NCBI GenBank assembly: GCA_034401795.1
Contig: CM067373.1
Coordinates: forward strand, 42,237,142-42,301,141
Reading direction: 5' to 3'
DNA from: Chaetoderma sp. LZ-2023a
Lineage: Eukaryota; Mollusca; Caudofoveata; Chaetodermatida; Chaetodermatidae
DNA: 64,000 nucleotides
In this document: positions 22,833-33,911 of the stretch, piece by piece
Position numbering within the stretch: position 1 is the stretch's first letter
Layout of the letters: the number at the start of each line of letters is the position of its first letter
Notes under the pieces: model-generated
Seen by the model: only the letters and a program-made list of their open reading frames with translations
The model's database searches: none
Told to the model about the DNA's origin: nothing
Translations under genes and position numbers: made by a program

Positions 22833-23519
22833 GGTTAAGGATTGACCTTAAACCAGATCTTAGTTGTCAGACAAAGATTTTCAAAATAATTTGACTGGAA
22901 AGTAGAAACTGTTGTTACCATTGCCATCTGACAGCAGCAGATTATATTTCAGATTCAAAGTGTCATAGATATTGAAATTGTTCACTCCTTGTTTTGTTGG
23001 GTATTATGTCCTACCTGTGCTTTGTCTATAGTATCCTATCAGGAGCAAAGTTACCTGGAAGATACAAACTGGTATGAATTCTTTTGCTTTTACAATGTTT
23101 GAATTTCATAATACGAGAAAATTTGTTGTAAATTTTAGAATAACTCGTGTATTTTTCTATATCTTCATTCTGTGATAATGGATCATGTCCTCAGCTGGAT
23201 ATTGTGGATAATATAACTACATTAATACATCAGAAACTGTTTTGTTTTTGTACCGCCTGAGAAAAGAAGTGAGACAGGTATCACCTTTCCGACATGTCCG
23301 ACAGTGACAGCGACATCAACGTTTAAGGTTTGCATTTAGCTAAATAACTGGCATATAAGTCCGATTTAGATACCTTACCCATTTTGTAAATAACCATTCT
23401 CACATGATCAGGTATGACCATCACACGGTCAAGGTCACTGTATCCTTGGGGCAAAACTATAGTTTGAACATATTATTTTTGGGCTTATCAAAGTATTTCT
23501 GCTAATATTTATGGATGGT
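22833..23519. other. No gene recognised
   Basis: This is AT-rich unique sequence present in both duplicate units. A fragment related to the foldback family (aataatttgactgg) lies near 22890. No frame above 60 codons or RNA gene is supported. Confidence 0.5.
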
Positions 23520-23666
23520 TTAACCGTTACCACACTAATGACAAAATATTAAAATTTGTTGTAGACAGCAACACTGTCCACCTAAATTCTTGAAAAATGT
23601 ACACCAGTTTTTTTGCTATTGACACAGTAAATAATAAAATATTGACATCAGAGTGCTAAGGGTTAA
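23520..23666. mobile_element. TTAA-flanked MITE, family B, copy 1
   Basis: The ends are ttaaccgttaccacactaat and, inverted, ttaacccttagcactctgat. The same family occurs at 28718-28926. Both copies have a gtgtcaata-like inner arm and are bounded by ttaa, again a piggyBac-type signature. Confidence 0.65.
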
Positions 23667-24410
23667 TCATAATGGCACACAACTTGATTACATATGCCAT
23701 TATGAAGCAGCATGATGATGTCAAGGTCAAACGTCAAGATCATGTCGAACTTGGTACAGAAATGTGTTTCTGATCTCTACCTTACGTTCTGTGTGCAAAC
23801 AGAATATCATACTTCATCATGCCTCAGGTGAACTTTGCGGAGATGAAAGGGTATTTTTAATTTAGTGGTCACGGTCAATATCATCTTGTATTATATAATA
23901 TCATCACCATACCATTTTGAAACCAAAATACACCTTAATTTATTTTATCAAATGAATTTGCTGTGAGCTCTGCTGGTTATCATCAAGGAGGAGGACAGGC
24001 AAGGCATTTCATTCTGTAGATTTTTTGTGATGAAATTTCTCTCCTAATTCTCCTATGAACACGTGCATGCACGCACATGCATACAGACATAAGTACACTC
24101 ACACGCACGCACATGCGTAAGCGCGTACCATTCACAACTTCATACACAGTATTGCACACAATCACGCACGCATGCATGTACAAGCATACTCATGTGCACA
24201 CATGCACACACGCATGCATTCATGCAACAATGTGCACAGACGTCAGTGTTAGCCCAAATATACCACACCCCAGTAGTCACACCCACCCACAATCAATTAA
24301 GCACCTAGAACACTGTCCCTCCCTATGTTGCACGCGCTCATACGTTTGTGTCAGCTGTCCATCCTATCCTCTTACACCTAACCATCAGCCTCACCAGACA
24401 GTCCACTAAC
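23667..24410. other. No gene; CA-rich degenerate repeat
   Basis: The first 390 bases are unique. From 24061 to about 24235 the DNA is degenerate cacacgcacgcatgca-like repeat. Frames here (on both strands, about 24 kb) are rich in CA-derived residues such as His, Thr and Val, and are artefacts of the repeat. Confidence 0.6.
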
Positions 24411-27400
24411 ACTTGGTGTCCCGCATCTCACTCCATAGTGTGCAGTGTACTATCACTCCTAGTGTGTCCCACATCTCACTCTCGTGTACACTGTACTATC
24501 ATGCCTAGTGTGTCCCACATCTCAGTCGCTATAGTGTACACTGTACTGCCATACCTAGTGTCCCACAATTCACTCACGATAGTATACGCTACTATCACAC
24601 CACATCTCACTCGCTATAGGGTACACTGTACCATCATGCCCCACGTCTCACTCGCTATAGTGTGCAGTGTACTATCATGCCTAGTGTGTCCCACATCTCA
24701 TCCGCTATAGTGTACACTGTACTATCCTGCCTAGTGTCCCACATCTCACCAGCTTTAATGTACAGTGTACTATCCTGCCTAGTGTCCCACATCTCACCCG
24801 CCATAGTGTACACTGTACTATCCTGCCTAGTTTCCCACATCTCACCCGCTATAATGTACAGTGTACTATCATGCCTAGTGTCTCCTACATCTTACTCGCG
24901 GTAGTGTACACTGTACTATCATGCCTAGTGTGTCCCACATCTCACCCGCTATAATGTACAGTATACTATCATGCCTAGTGTGTCCCACATCTCACCCGCT
25001 ATAGTGTACACTGTACTATCCTGCCTAGTGTCCCACATCTCACCCGCTATAGTGTACACTGTACTATCCTGCCTAGTGTCCCACATCTCACCCGCTATAA
25101 TGTACAGTGTACTATCATGCCTAGTGTCTTCTACATCTCACTCGCTGTAGTGTACACTGTACTATCATGCCTAGTGTGTCCCACATCTCACTCGCTATAG
25201 TGTACCTTGTACTATTACACTTAGTGTCCCACATCTCACTCGCTATTGTGTACGCTGTACTATCACACTTAGTGTATCCCACATCTCAGTCGCTATTGTG
25301 TACACTACTATCATACCTAGTGTCCCACAATTCACTCATTATAGGATAAACTACTATCATGCCTAGTGTGTCCCACATCTCACTCGCTATAGTGTACACT
25401 GTACTATCACGCCTACTGTGTCCAACATCTCATTCACTATAGTGTACACTGTACTTTCACGCCTAGTGTCCCACATCTCACTCACTATAGTGTACATTAT
25501 TATTGCGCCTAGTGTCCCACATCTCACTCGCTATAGTGTACACTGTACTATCACACCTAGTGTGTCCCACATCCCACTCACTATAGTGTACACTGTACTA
25601 TCACACCTAGTGTGTCCTACATCTCACTCGCTAGTGTACACCGCACTATCATGCCTAGTGTGTCCCACATCTCACTCGCTATAGTGTACACTGTACTATC
25701 ACGGCTAGTGTCTTCTATATCTCACTCGCTATAGTGTACACTGTACTATCAATCCTAGTGTGTCCCACATCTCGCTCGCTATAGTGTACACTGTACTATC
25801 ACACCTAGTGTGTCCCATATCTCACTCGCTATAGTGTACACTGTACTATCGTAGCTAGTGTCCCACAATTCACTCACTATTGTGTGCTACATCTGACTCG
25901 TTATAGTGTACACTGTACTATTATGCCTAGTGTGTCCCACATCTCACTCGCTATAGTGTGCAATGTACTATCGTGCCGAGTGTGTCTAACATCTCACTCG
26001 CTATAGTATACACTATACTATCATGCCTAGTGTGTCCCACATCTCACTCGCTATAGTGTACACTGTACTATCACACTTAGTGTGTCCCACATCTCACTCG
26101 CTATAGTGTACACTGTACTATCATACCTAGTGACCCACATCTCACTCATTATAGTGTACACTATATTATTGCGCCTAGTTTGTCCTACATCTCACTCGCT
26201 ATAGTGTACACCATACTATCACGATTAGTGTGTCCCACATCTCACTCGCTATAGTCTACACTGTGCTATCACACCTAGTGTCCCACAATTCACTCACGAT
26301 AGTATGCACAACTATCACACCTAGTGCGTCCCACATCTCACTCTCTATAATGTACACTGTACTATCACGCCCCACATCTCACTCGCTATAGTGTGCAGTG
26401 TACTACCATGCCTAGTGTGTCCCACATCTCACTCGCTATAGTGTACACTGTACTATCATGCCTAGTGTCCCACATCTCACTCGCTATAGTGTACACTGTA
26501 CTATCATGCCTAGTGTCCCACATCTCACTCGCTATAGTGTACGTTGTACTATCATGCCTAGTGTCCCACATCTCACTCGCTATAGTGTACACTGTACTAT
26601 CATGCCTAGTGTCCCACATCTTACTCGCTATAATGTACAGTGTACTATCATGCCTAGTGTCCCACATCGCAGTCGCTATAGTGTACACTGTACTATCATA
26701 CCTAGTGTCCCACAATTCACTCATTATAGTGTACACTGTACTATTTCGCCTAGTGTGTCCCACATTTCACTCGCTATAGTGTACACTACTATCATGCCTA
26801 GTGTGTCCCATATCTCACTCGCTATAGTGTACACTGTGCTATCAATCATAGTGTTCCACATCTCGCTCGCTATAGCGTATACTGTACTATCACACCTAGT
26901 GTGTCCCATATCTCACTCGCTATAGTGTACACTGTACTATCATACCTAGTGTCCCACAATTCACTCACTATAGTATACACTACTATCACACCTAGTGTGT
27001 GCTACATCTCATTCGCTGTAGTGTGCAGTGTACTATCATGCCTAGTGTGTCCGACATCTCACTCACTATAGTGTATACTGTACTATCTTGTCTAGTGTGT
27101 CCCACATCTCACTCGCTATAGTGTACACTGTACTATCATACCTAGTGTGCCACATCTCACTCGCTATAGTGTACGCTGTACTATCATACCTAGTGTGCCA
27201 CATCTCACTCGCTATAGTGTACGCTGTACTATCATACCTAGTGTGCCACATCTCACTCGCTATAGTGTACGCTGTACTATCATGCCTAGTGTCCCACATC
27301 TCACTCGCTATAGTGTACACTGTACTATCATGCCTAGTCTCCCACATCTCACTCGCTATAGTGTACACTGTACTATCATACCTAGTGTGCCACATCTCAC

Positions 27401-28172
27401 TCGCTATAGTGTACACTGTACTATCACGCCTAGTGTCCCACATCTCACTCGCTATAGTGTACACTGTACTATCATACCTAGTGTGCCACATCTCACTCGA
27501 TATAGTGTACGCTGTACTATCATGCCTAGTGTCCCACATCTCACTCGCTATAGTGTACGCTGTACTATCACGCCTAGTGTCCCACATCTCACTCGCTATA
27601 GTGTACGCTGTACTATCACGCCTAGTGTCCCACATCTCACTCGCTATAGTGTACGCTGTACTATCATGCCTAGTGTCCCACATCTCACTCGCTATAGTGT
27701 ATGCTGTACTATCACGCCTAGTGTCCCACATCTCACTCGCTATAGTGTACGCTGTACTATCACGCCTAGTGTCCCACATCTCACTCGCTATAGTGTACGC
27801 TGTACTATCACGCCTAGTGTCCCACATCTCACTCGCTATAGTGTACGCTGTACTATCACGCCTAGTGTCCCACATCTCACTCGCTATAGTGTACGCTGTA
27901 CTATCACGCCTAGTGTCCCACATCTCACTCGCTATAGTGTACGCTGTACTATCATGCCTAGTGTCCCACATCTCACTCGCTATAGTGTACGCTGTACTAT
28001 CACGCCTAGTGTCCCACATCTCACTCGCTATAGTGTACGCTGTACTATCACGCCTAGTGTCCCACATCTCACTCGCTATAGTGTACGCTGTACTATCACG
28101 CCTAGTGTCCCACATCTCACTCGCTATAGTGTACGCTGTACTATCACGCCTAGTGTCCCACTCACTGTATTG
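24411..28172. repeat. 48-bp VNTR, about 78 units
   Basis: The unit runs gtgtcccacatctcactcgc, then tatagtgtac, then actgtactatcatgcctagt. Its modal length is 48 bases where gtgtgtccc shortens to gtgtccc. Units are most uniform at 27100-28150 and more varied at 24.4-26.9 kb, which suggests recent expansion at the right end. The central tagtgtacactgta is palindromic. Forty-eight is divisible by three, so long open frames appear on both strands; none is a gene. The duplicate at 36003-38364 lacks about 1400 bases of the uniform right part. Confidence 0.97.
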
Positions 28173-28717
28173 TAAGTAACTACATTATCATGCTGAGGAT
28201 ATTTTACACTCAGCAGGGAGCAGGATGGAGGGAACGGGAGAGTGAAGGAGGGTGCTATGGAGATTGAGGGATTGAGAGAGAGGGAGGGAGCGCGAGGAAG
28301 GAAGGGATGGAGAGCTAGGGCTGGAGAGGGAGGGAGCACGAGGGAGGGAGCGAGATAGACGGAAGGAGCGGGACGGAAGAACCAGGAGGGAGAGGGGTGG
28401 GTGTGGGGGGGGGGGGGGCGAAGGGAGTGTGTGGGAGCGTAGAATGGAAAGTGTCAGTGCGAATACAAAAATGATTGTTTTAGTAACATTTTTCCATTAA
28501 TATTCCAATGTGTGCTGCCCTCTCTTAATACTGGTTTGCCCCAATAGCATATCAATAATATACATATTTCTTTACAGAAATCATGTTTATTGTCTCATTC
28601 CATATCCCATTGACAGCCAATTTATGCAAAGGTGTGTCCCAGAAAAACAGTAAAGAGCAAGATGAACCAACAAACATAAAATGTTTGATTTCTTAAGCTC
28701 CGTCCTAATAGCAATCT
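28173..28717. other. GA-rich low complexity then unique DNA, no gene
   Basis: From 28205 to about 28435 the plus strand is ggagggagcg-like repeat ending in a G run. The remainder up to 28717 is unique AT-rich sequence without a supported frame. Confidence 0.6.
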
Positions 28718-28926
28718 TTAACCCTTACCACTCTGATGTCAATATTCTATCTTTTATTGTGTCAATATCAAGGAAACTGGTGTATATTTTTCAACAATTT
28801 TGGTGGAAGATGTTGCTGTCTACGATAGCACCATCTTCCACCAAATTTGTTGAAAAATGAACGCCAGTTCATCTTTTAATTTACTTTGAAAATTTAAAGT
28901 TTTGACATCAAGGTGGTACGGGTTAA
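28718..28926. mobile_element. TTAA-flanked MITE, family B, copy 2
   Basis: It begins ttaacccttaccactctgat and ends ggtggtacgggttaa, with arms that pair over much of their length. The centre is a second palindrome: tggtggaagatg ... gcaccatcttccacca. It is bounded by ttaa on both sides and duplicated at about 38911-39119. Confidence 0.7.
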
Positions 28927-29088
28927 AAACCAAAATGTTCAGGTAAATTTAAAATGAAACCAATATTTAACATGTGTATTTTCTTTAGCTTAAACGTATT
29001 TTATTGCATATAACGCAGTGAGATTGAGGTGAATGTTCCGACAACTTACTTACCCTCCCTCCCTAGAATTCATTATACTGTACAGAGT

Positions 29089-29111
29089 ATATATATTTAA
29101 TAATAATAATA

Positions 29112-29151
<40 letters not shown>
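29089..29151. repeat. (TAA)n microsatellite
   Basis: About twenty taa units sit immediately before gccgcaagcggc, the start of the ~0.6-kb repeat block. The duplicate copy is about two bases shorter. Confidence 0.9.
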
Positions 29152-31052
29152 GCCGCAAGCGGCGATGCATCGGGGTGGGGGGGGGGGTGGCTTCGAGCCT
29201 AAATAGCCTCTTAGATTTGATCAAGTTGGATTAATGCTGTCAATTTTATTGAATTATGTGAGAAGAAGACAATTCAATTCTCCAGTTGCTTTAGTATTGG
29301 TAATTTTGGCAGGAAAACGATCCAAGATGGCCGCCAAACCGTTCGTCCCACAGTATTGAAAATGGCAAATTTGGAATCAGAAGACTATGTAAAACCAATT
29401 TCGGCTTCAAATTTCAACAAATTAAAAGAATTCAAAATGGCTGCCAATCATGCTGAATTTTGATTGGTCGATGGCAGCCATGTTCTTTGACGTCTCAATT
29501 TTCTCTTGAACAAACTATAATGCGCCTCAGTCCATAATCATATCAGCCAAATTTCGGCCCGATCCATTCAGCGGTTCTGGAGAAGAAGTCAACTAGGTCA
29601 TTCAAGATGGCCATCCAAGTTTTCGGCCAATCAAATACCCTTGAACCAACTTGGTTCAGCGGATGCCCTAGATGATATTTCAAGAGTTTCGAATCAACAG
29701 CCAAGTGGTTTCGGAGGAGAAGATTTTTAAAAACGTTTCCCGAAATACTACAAAATCCAAAATGGCCGCCGGCCTAATAGGCCGACCAGCGCTGTTTGAA
29801 CAAAATCAGGTCTCTATTACCTAACGATGCTTCCTGCAAAATATAATTGAAATCCACCCAGTGGTTTCCGAGGAGAAGGAATTAAAAGTTTCCAATTGCT
29901 TTACTATGGGGGAATTTGGCAGGAAAACGATCCAAGATGGCCGCCAAAACGGTTGTCCGACAGTATTGAAAATGTCAGATTTGGAATCAGAAGACCCAAA
30001 AACCAATGTAAAACCAATTTCGGCTTCAAATTTCAACAAATAAAAAAATTCAAAAGGGCTGCCAATCATGCTGAATATTGATTGGTCGATGGCGGCCATA
30101 TTTTTTTACGTATCACTTTCTATTGAATAAACTGTAATGCCCCTCAGGCCCTAATCATATCAGCCAAATTTCGGCCCGATCTGTTCAGCGGTTCTGGAGA
30201 AGTCGTTTTCACGAAAACTAGATCATTCAAGATGGCCACCCAAGTTTTCGGCCAATCAAATTCCCTTGAACAACCTTGGTTCAGCCGATGCCATCGTTGA
30301 TATTTCATGAGTTTTGAATCAATCCGCCATGTGGTTTCGGAGGAAATTTTTAAAAACGTTTCCCGAAATACTACAAAATCCAAAATGGCCGCCGGCCTAA
30401 TATGCCGACCAACGTTGTTTGAACAAAATCAGATCTCTTTTACCTAACGATGCTTCCTGCAAAATATAATTGAAATCCACCCAGCGGTTTCCGAGGAGAA
30501 GGCATTTGAAATTTCCAATTGCTTTACTATGGGGAATTTGGTAGGAAACGAATCCAAGATGGCGGCCAAACCGTTAATCCGACAGATTCCAAAATGCCAG
30601 ATTTGAATTTCTCGACCCCAAAAACCTATATATGATCAATTTGGGCTTAAAATTCCATCAAATAAAAAATTCAATATTTCCGGCAGATGGCTTAATTCTG
30701 ATTGGTCCAAACGCAAATCCGTGTTTTTCGAGCTATCGACTTCTCTTGAACAAACTTTTATGAGACCCACTCTCTGATGATGTTCACCAAATTTCAGCTC
30801 ATTCCCTTTAGTGGTTCTGGAGAAGATTTTTTAAAACGGAGGAAAAATTTCCGGAAATCCAAGATGCCCGTCAACCTATCTAGAAAATCATACCCATTAA
30901 CACGTAAAACGTTTGCTCCAATAAGGCCCTCTTGCCAGCAAAGCTTGAATTTCATCCGCATTTTTGTCTTAGCGCTATCCATGAACAAAAAAAAAGCACG
31001 GAATAATAAAAATAAAAATAAAAATAAACAGAACGAAAACAATAGGGTGCCA
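29152..31052 (+). repeat. Three ~0.6-kb tandem units rich in YY1-like motifs
   Basis: The word tccaattgctttactatggg (or a close variant) starts units at 29281, 29893 and 30518, giving periods of about 612 and 625 bases. Each unit has ccaagatggccgccaa, then caatcatgctgaat, then attggtcgatggc, then cagccaaatttcggcccgat, then agcggttctggagaag, then caaaatggccgccggcc. No long frame persists and the short ORFs differ between units, so it is non-coding. The block begins after a (TAA)n tract and ends at a 28-bp minisatellite. It resembles the family at 15.04-17.56 kb. Confidence 0.7.
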
Positions 31053-31392
31053 AGCACCAGCTTGACCCCCCTAATAATAATAGCACCAGCTTGACCCCCT
31101 AATAATAATAGCACCAGCTTGACCCCCTAATAATAATAGCACCAGCTTGACCCCCTAATAATACTAGCACCAGCTTGACCCCCTAATAATAATAGCACCA
31201 GCTTGACCCCCTAATAATAATAGCACCAGCTTGACCCCCTAATAATAATAGCACCAGCTTGACCCCCTAATAATAATAGCACCAGCTTGACCCCCTAATA
31301 ATAATAGCACCAGCTTGACCCCCTAATAATAATAGCACCAGCTTGACCCCCTAATAGTAATAGCACCAGCTTGACCCCCTAATAATAATAGC
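31053..31392 (+). repeat. 28-bp minisatellite, about 12 units
   Basis: The unit is caccagcttgacccc followed by ctaataataatag. One unit fewer is present in the duplicate (41373-41684). Occasional variants such as aatactag and aatagtaatag mark single units. Confidence 0.95.
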
Positions 31393-31489
31393 ACCATCCA
31401 AAGCGATGGTGTTGATTTTGATGGCTATAACCTCCAAATATAGCTTCGGTAAAAGAGACAATGACAAATTACACGAGAGCAAATAACGT

Positions 31490-31775
31490 GGAATTTACAT
31501 TCTTGCGTTAGAATCTGTTTGTTTTTTGTATAAATGAATGGACTTTCGTTAATAGATGTTCATTTAGTACATCCGTTAGATCCGTACTGCCATGAAGAAT
31601 GGCGTCCAGTGACGGAACTGGCAGTATTTGATGAAGGAAACTGACCAAATCTTCCCTTTCGTTTGCCCATTCGGCGCATTAAGAAAATAGTGAAAAGCCG
31701 TTTCAGGCATTTGGCACTGAAGACAATTTGAATGGTCGAGTAAGTGGTAATGATATATCAACTATAGAAAATAAC
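31490..31775 (-). mobile_element. LINE 3'-end remnant, antisense
   Basis: The minus-strand translation includes HLLDHSNCLQCQMPETAFHY followed by FLNAPN, then VHSFIQKTNRF before a stop. A C-x2-C, PETAFHYF pattern followed by a Phe-rich last helix is typical of the C-terminus of many LINE ORF2 proteins. Only the end of the element remains, and it runs toward the 28-bp minisatellite. It is duplicated at about 41780-42067. Confidence 0.45.
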
Positions 31776-31810
31776 AGAAATCTGCAATTACTTCTGGAAT
31801 AAGTAACTAA

Positions 31811-33021
31811 CATGCACTACACACGTGTAATTGTCTTGGGGGGGACTAATTTCCCATGCATAGATTGGACAGAATACTCAACCAATGGTGGCCAAGGGGA
31901 TCCTGAATTTGATTTTATATAGACCATAAGGGATTCTATTTTATATCAGCATGTAACTGAACAAACTAGAGGCAGAGGTACTAACAAGGCAACAAGTTTA
32001 GACTTAATATTTACAAATGAAGAAGGTATGATAGGGAAACTTGATATAGATGCACCTCTAGGTAAAAGTGACCACTCAGTCATAACAGTAGATTTCTATG
32101 CACATGTGCTAAACTCGGTTGAGCCCAAAGCAAGATATATTTATAATAAGGCAAATTATGAGCAAATGAAATGTAATTTAGACATTGATTGGGATATCAT
32201 CTTGAAGGATTTGGATAAAGAGATACAATGGGATATTTTTACAAACAAATTAAGAACAGCAGTAAAAGGCCGTTATTAAGCAGCGGGTTAAACAGAATAA
32301 TAAAAAGCACATGCTCCTTTTTAAACGTAAATTACTAAATTTGATAAAAGGCAAGTGAAGGCTCTGGGGAAAATACAGAATGACAGGTGATGTTGTAACG
32401 AAAACAGAATATAACAGAGTAAGAAATCAGATCCGCAGTGAAACCAGAAAGACTGTAAAATTACATGGGCAACTATTACGGATAATCCCAAAAAGTTTTG
32501 GACATATGTAAGATCCAAGACAAAAACCAAACATGCAATTCCAGACTTATACACTGACAATAACCATAAGTACTTTACTTCTACAGATGTAGACAAAGCT
32601 GGGGCTTTATCAAATTTTTTCTCATCTGTATTTATTATAGAACCTGATGGCGTACTACCAGAAATTGAGAAAGTGTCTTGCCCAGAAATAAATTCAGTAA
32701 CTATCATTACAGAGCTCATCAAGAAATATATGGAGAACCTGAAAACGTTCAAAATCCCCTGGACCCGACATGAGACATCCACGTATTTTAAAAGAACCTA
32801 AAGATATTTTAGTAAACCCTTTACTGATATTTTTTAAGAACTCGTTGAGTACTGGTATGCTACATATACAGTGGAAACAAGCCAATATAACTCCCATATT
32901 TAAGAAAGGAGACAAATAGTATGTAGGAAACTATAGACCTATAAGTTTAACTAGCATAGTATGTAAACTGTTACAAAGTATTATAAGAGATAGTATAATG
33001 ATACATATGAAGGAGAACAAA
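31811..33021 (+). mobile_element. CR1-type LINE, truncated by the duplication junction
   Basis: The translation shows the CR1 endonuclease words NFPCIDW near 31847 and RGRGTNKATSLDLIFTNEEG near 31970, then LGKSDHSVI near 32060. The linker and first RT words follow (GNYRPISLTSIVCKL near 32925). The element contains stops and is dead. It ends at 33021, where the 15-bp minisatellite of unit 2 begins. In unit 2 the same LINE continues into RT. Confidence 0.8.
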
Positions 33022-33911
33022 CCTCTTGTTCTGGGAACTCTTGTTCTGGGACCTCTTGTTCTGGGACCTCTTGTTCTGGGACCTCTTGTTCTGGGAACTC
33101 TTGTTCTGGGACCTCTTGTTCTGGGACCTCTTGTTCTGGGACCTCTTGTTCTGGGACCTCTTGTTCTGGGAACTCCTGTTCTGGGAACTCTTGTTCTGGG
33201 AACTCTTGTTCTGGGACCTCTTGTTCTGGGACCTCTTGTTCTGGGAACTCTTGTTCTGGGACCTCTTGTTCTGGGACCTCTTGTTCTGGGAACTCTTGTT
33301 CTGGGAACTCTTGTTCTGGGAACTCTTGTTCTGGGACCCCTTGTTCTGGGACCTCTTGTTCTGGGACCACTTGTTCTGGGAACTCTTGTTCTGGGAACTC
33401 TTGTTCTGGGAACTCTTGTTCTGGGAACTCTTGTTCTGGGAACTCTTGTTCTGGGACCTCTTGTTCTGGGACCTCTTGTTCTGGGAACTCTTGTTCTGGG
33501 ACCTCTTGTTCTGGGAACTCTTGTTCTGGGACCTCTTGTTCTGGGACCTCTTGTTCTGGGAACTCTTGTTCTGGGACCTCTTGTTCTGGGAACTCTTGTT
33601 CTGGGACCTCTTGTTCTGGGAACTCTTGTTCTGGGACCTCTTGTTCTGGGAACTCTTGTTCTGGGAACTCTTGTTCTGGGACCTCTTGTTCTGGGAACTC
33701 TTGTTCTGGGAACTCTTGTTCTGGGAACTCTTGTTCTGGGACCACTTGTTCTGGGACCTCTTGTTCTGGGACCTCTTGTTCTGGGAACTCTTGTTCTGGG
33801 ACCTCTTGTTCTGGGAACTCTTGTTCTGGGAACTCTTGTTCTGGGAACTCTTGTTCTGGGAACTCTTGTTCTGGGACCTCTTGTTCTGGGACCTCCTGTT
33901 CTGGGAACTCT
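33022..33911. repeat. 15-bp minisatellite in duplicate unit 2, about 59 units
   Basis: It has the same unit as 18766-22319 and nearly the same order of variants as the last 59 units of that array. The 3' flank (gggagatactgagaatcc) is identical. Its 5' side abuts LINE sequence directly, marking the duplication junction. Confidence 0.97.

Larger units (their letters stand above)
22320..33021. repeat. Near-identical tandem duplicate, unit 1
   Basis: Together with the last part of the minisatellite, this segment recurs at 33912-43308 with only a handful of base substitutions. The coordinate offset is 11592 up to the VNTR, 10192 after it, 10320 after 29261 and 10292 to 10291 after the 28-bp minisatellite. 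The changes are repeat-unit losses plus one indel of about 133 bases. Unit 1 ends abruptly inside a CR1-type LINE. Confidence 0.95.

Noticed and set aside
24411-28172. Possible CRISPR-like array
   Set aside because: The repeats are contiguous, with no unique spacers, and the setting is a eukaryotic genome full of retrotransposons.
24348-28179. Open frames of up to 363 aa with SHISLAIVY or RRDSTAYTIASEMWDT repeats
   Set aside because: A 48-bp VNTR is divisible by three, so frames stay open on both strands. There is no conserved start or domain.
29821-31114. Frames of 60-106 aa in the ~0.6-kb repeat block
   Set aside because: They differ between tandem units and between strands and follow repeat periodicity; no domain is recognised.
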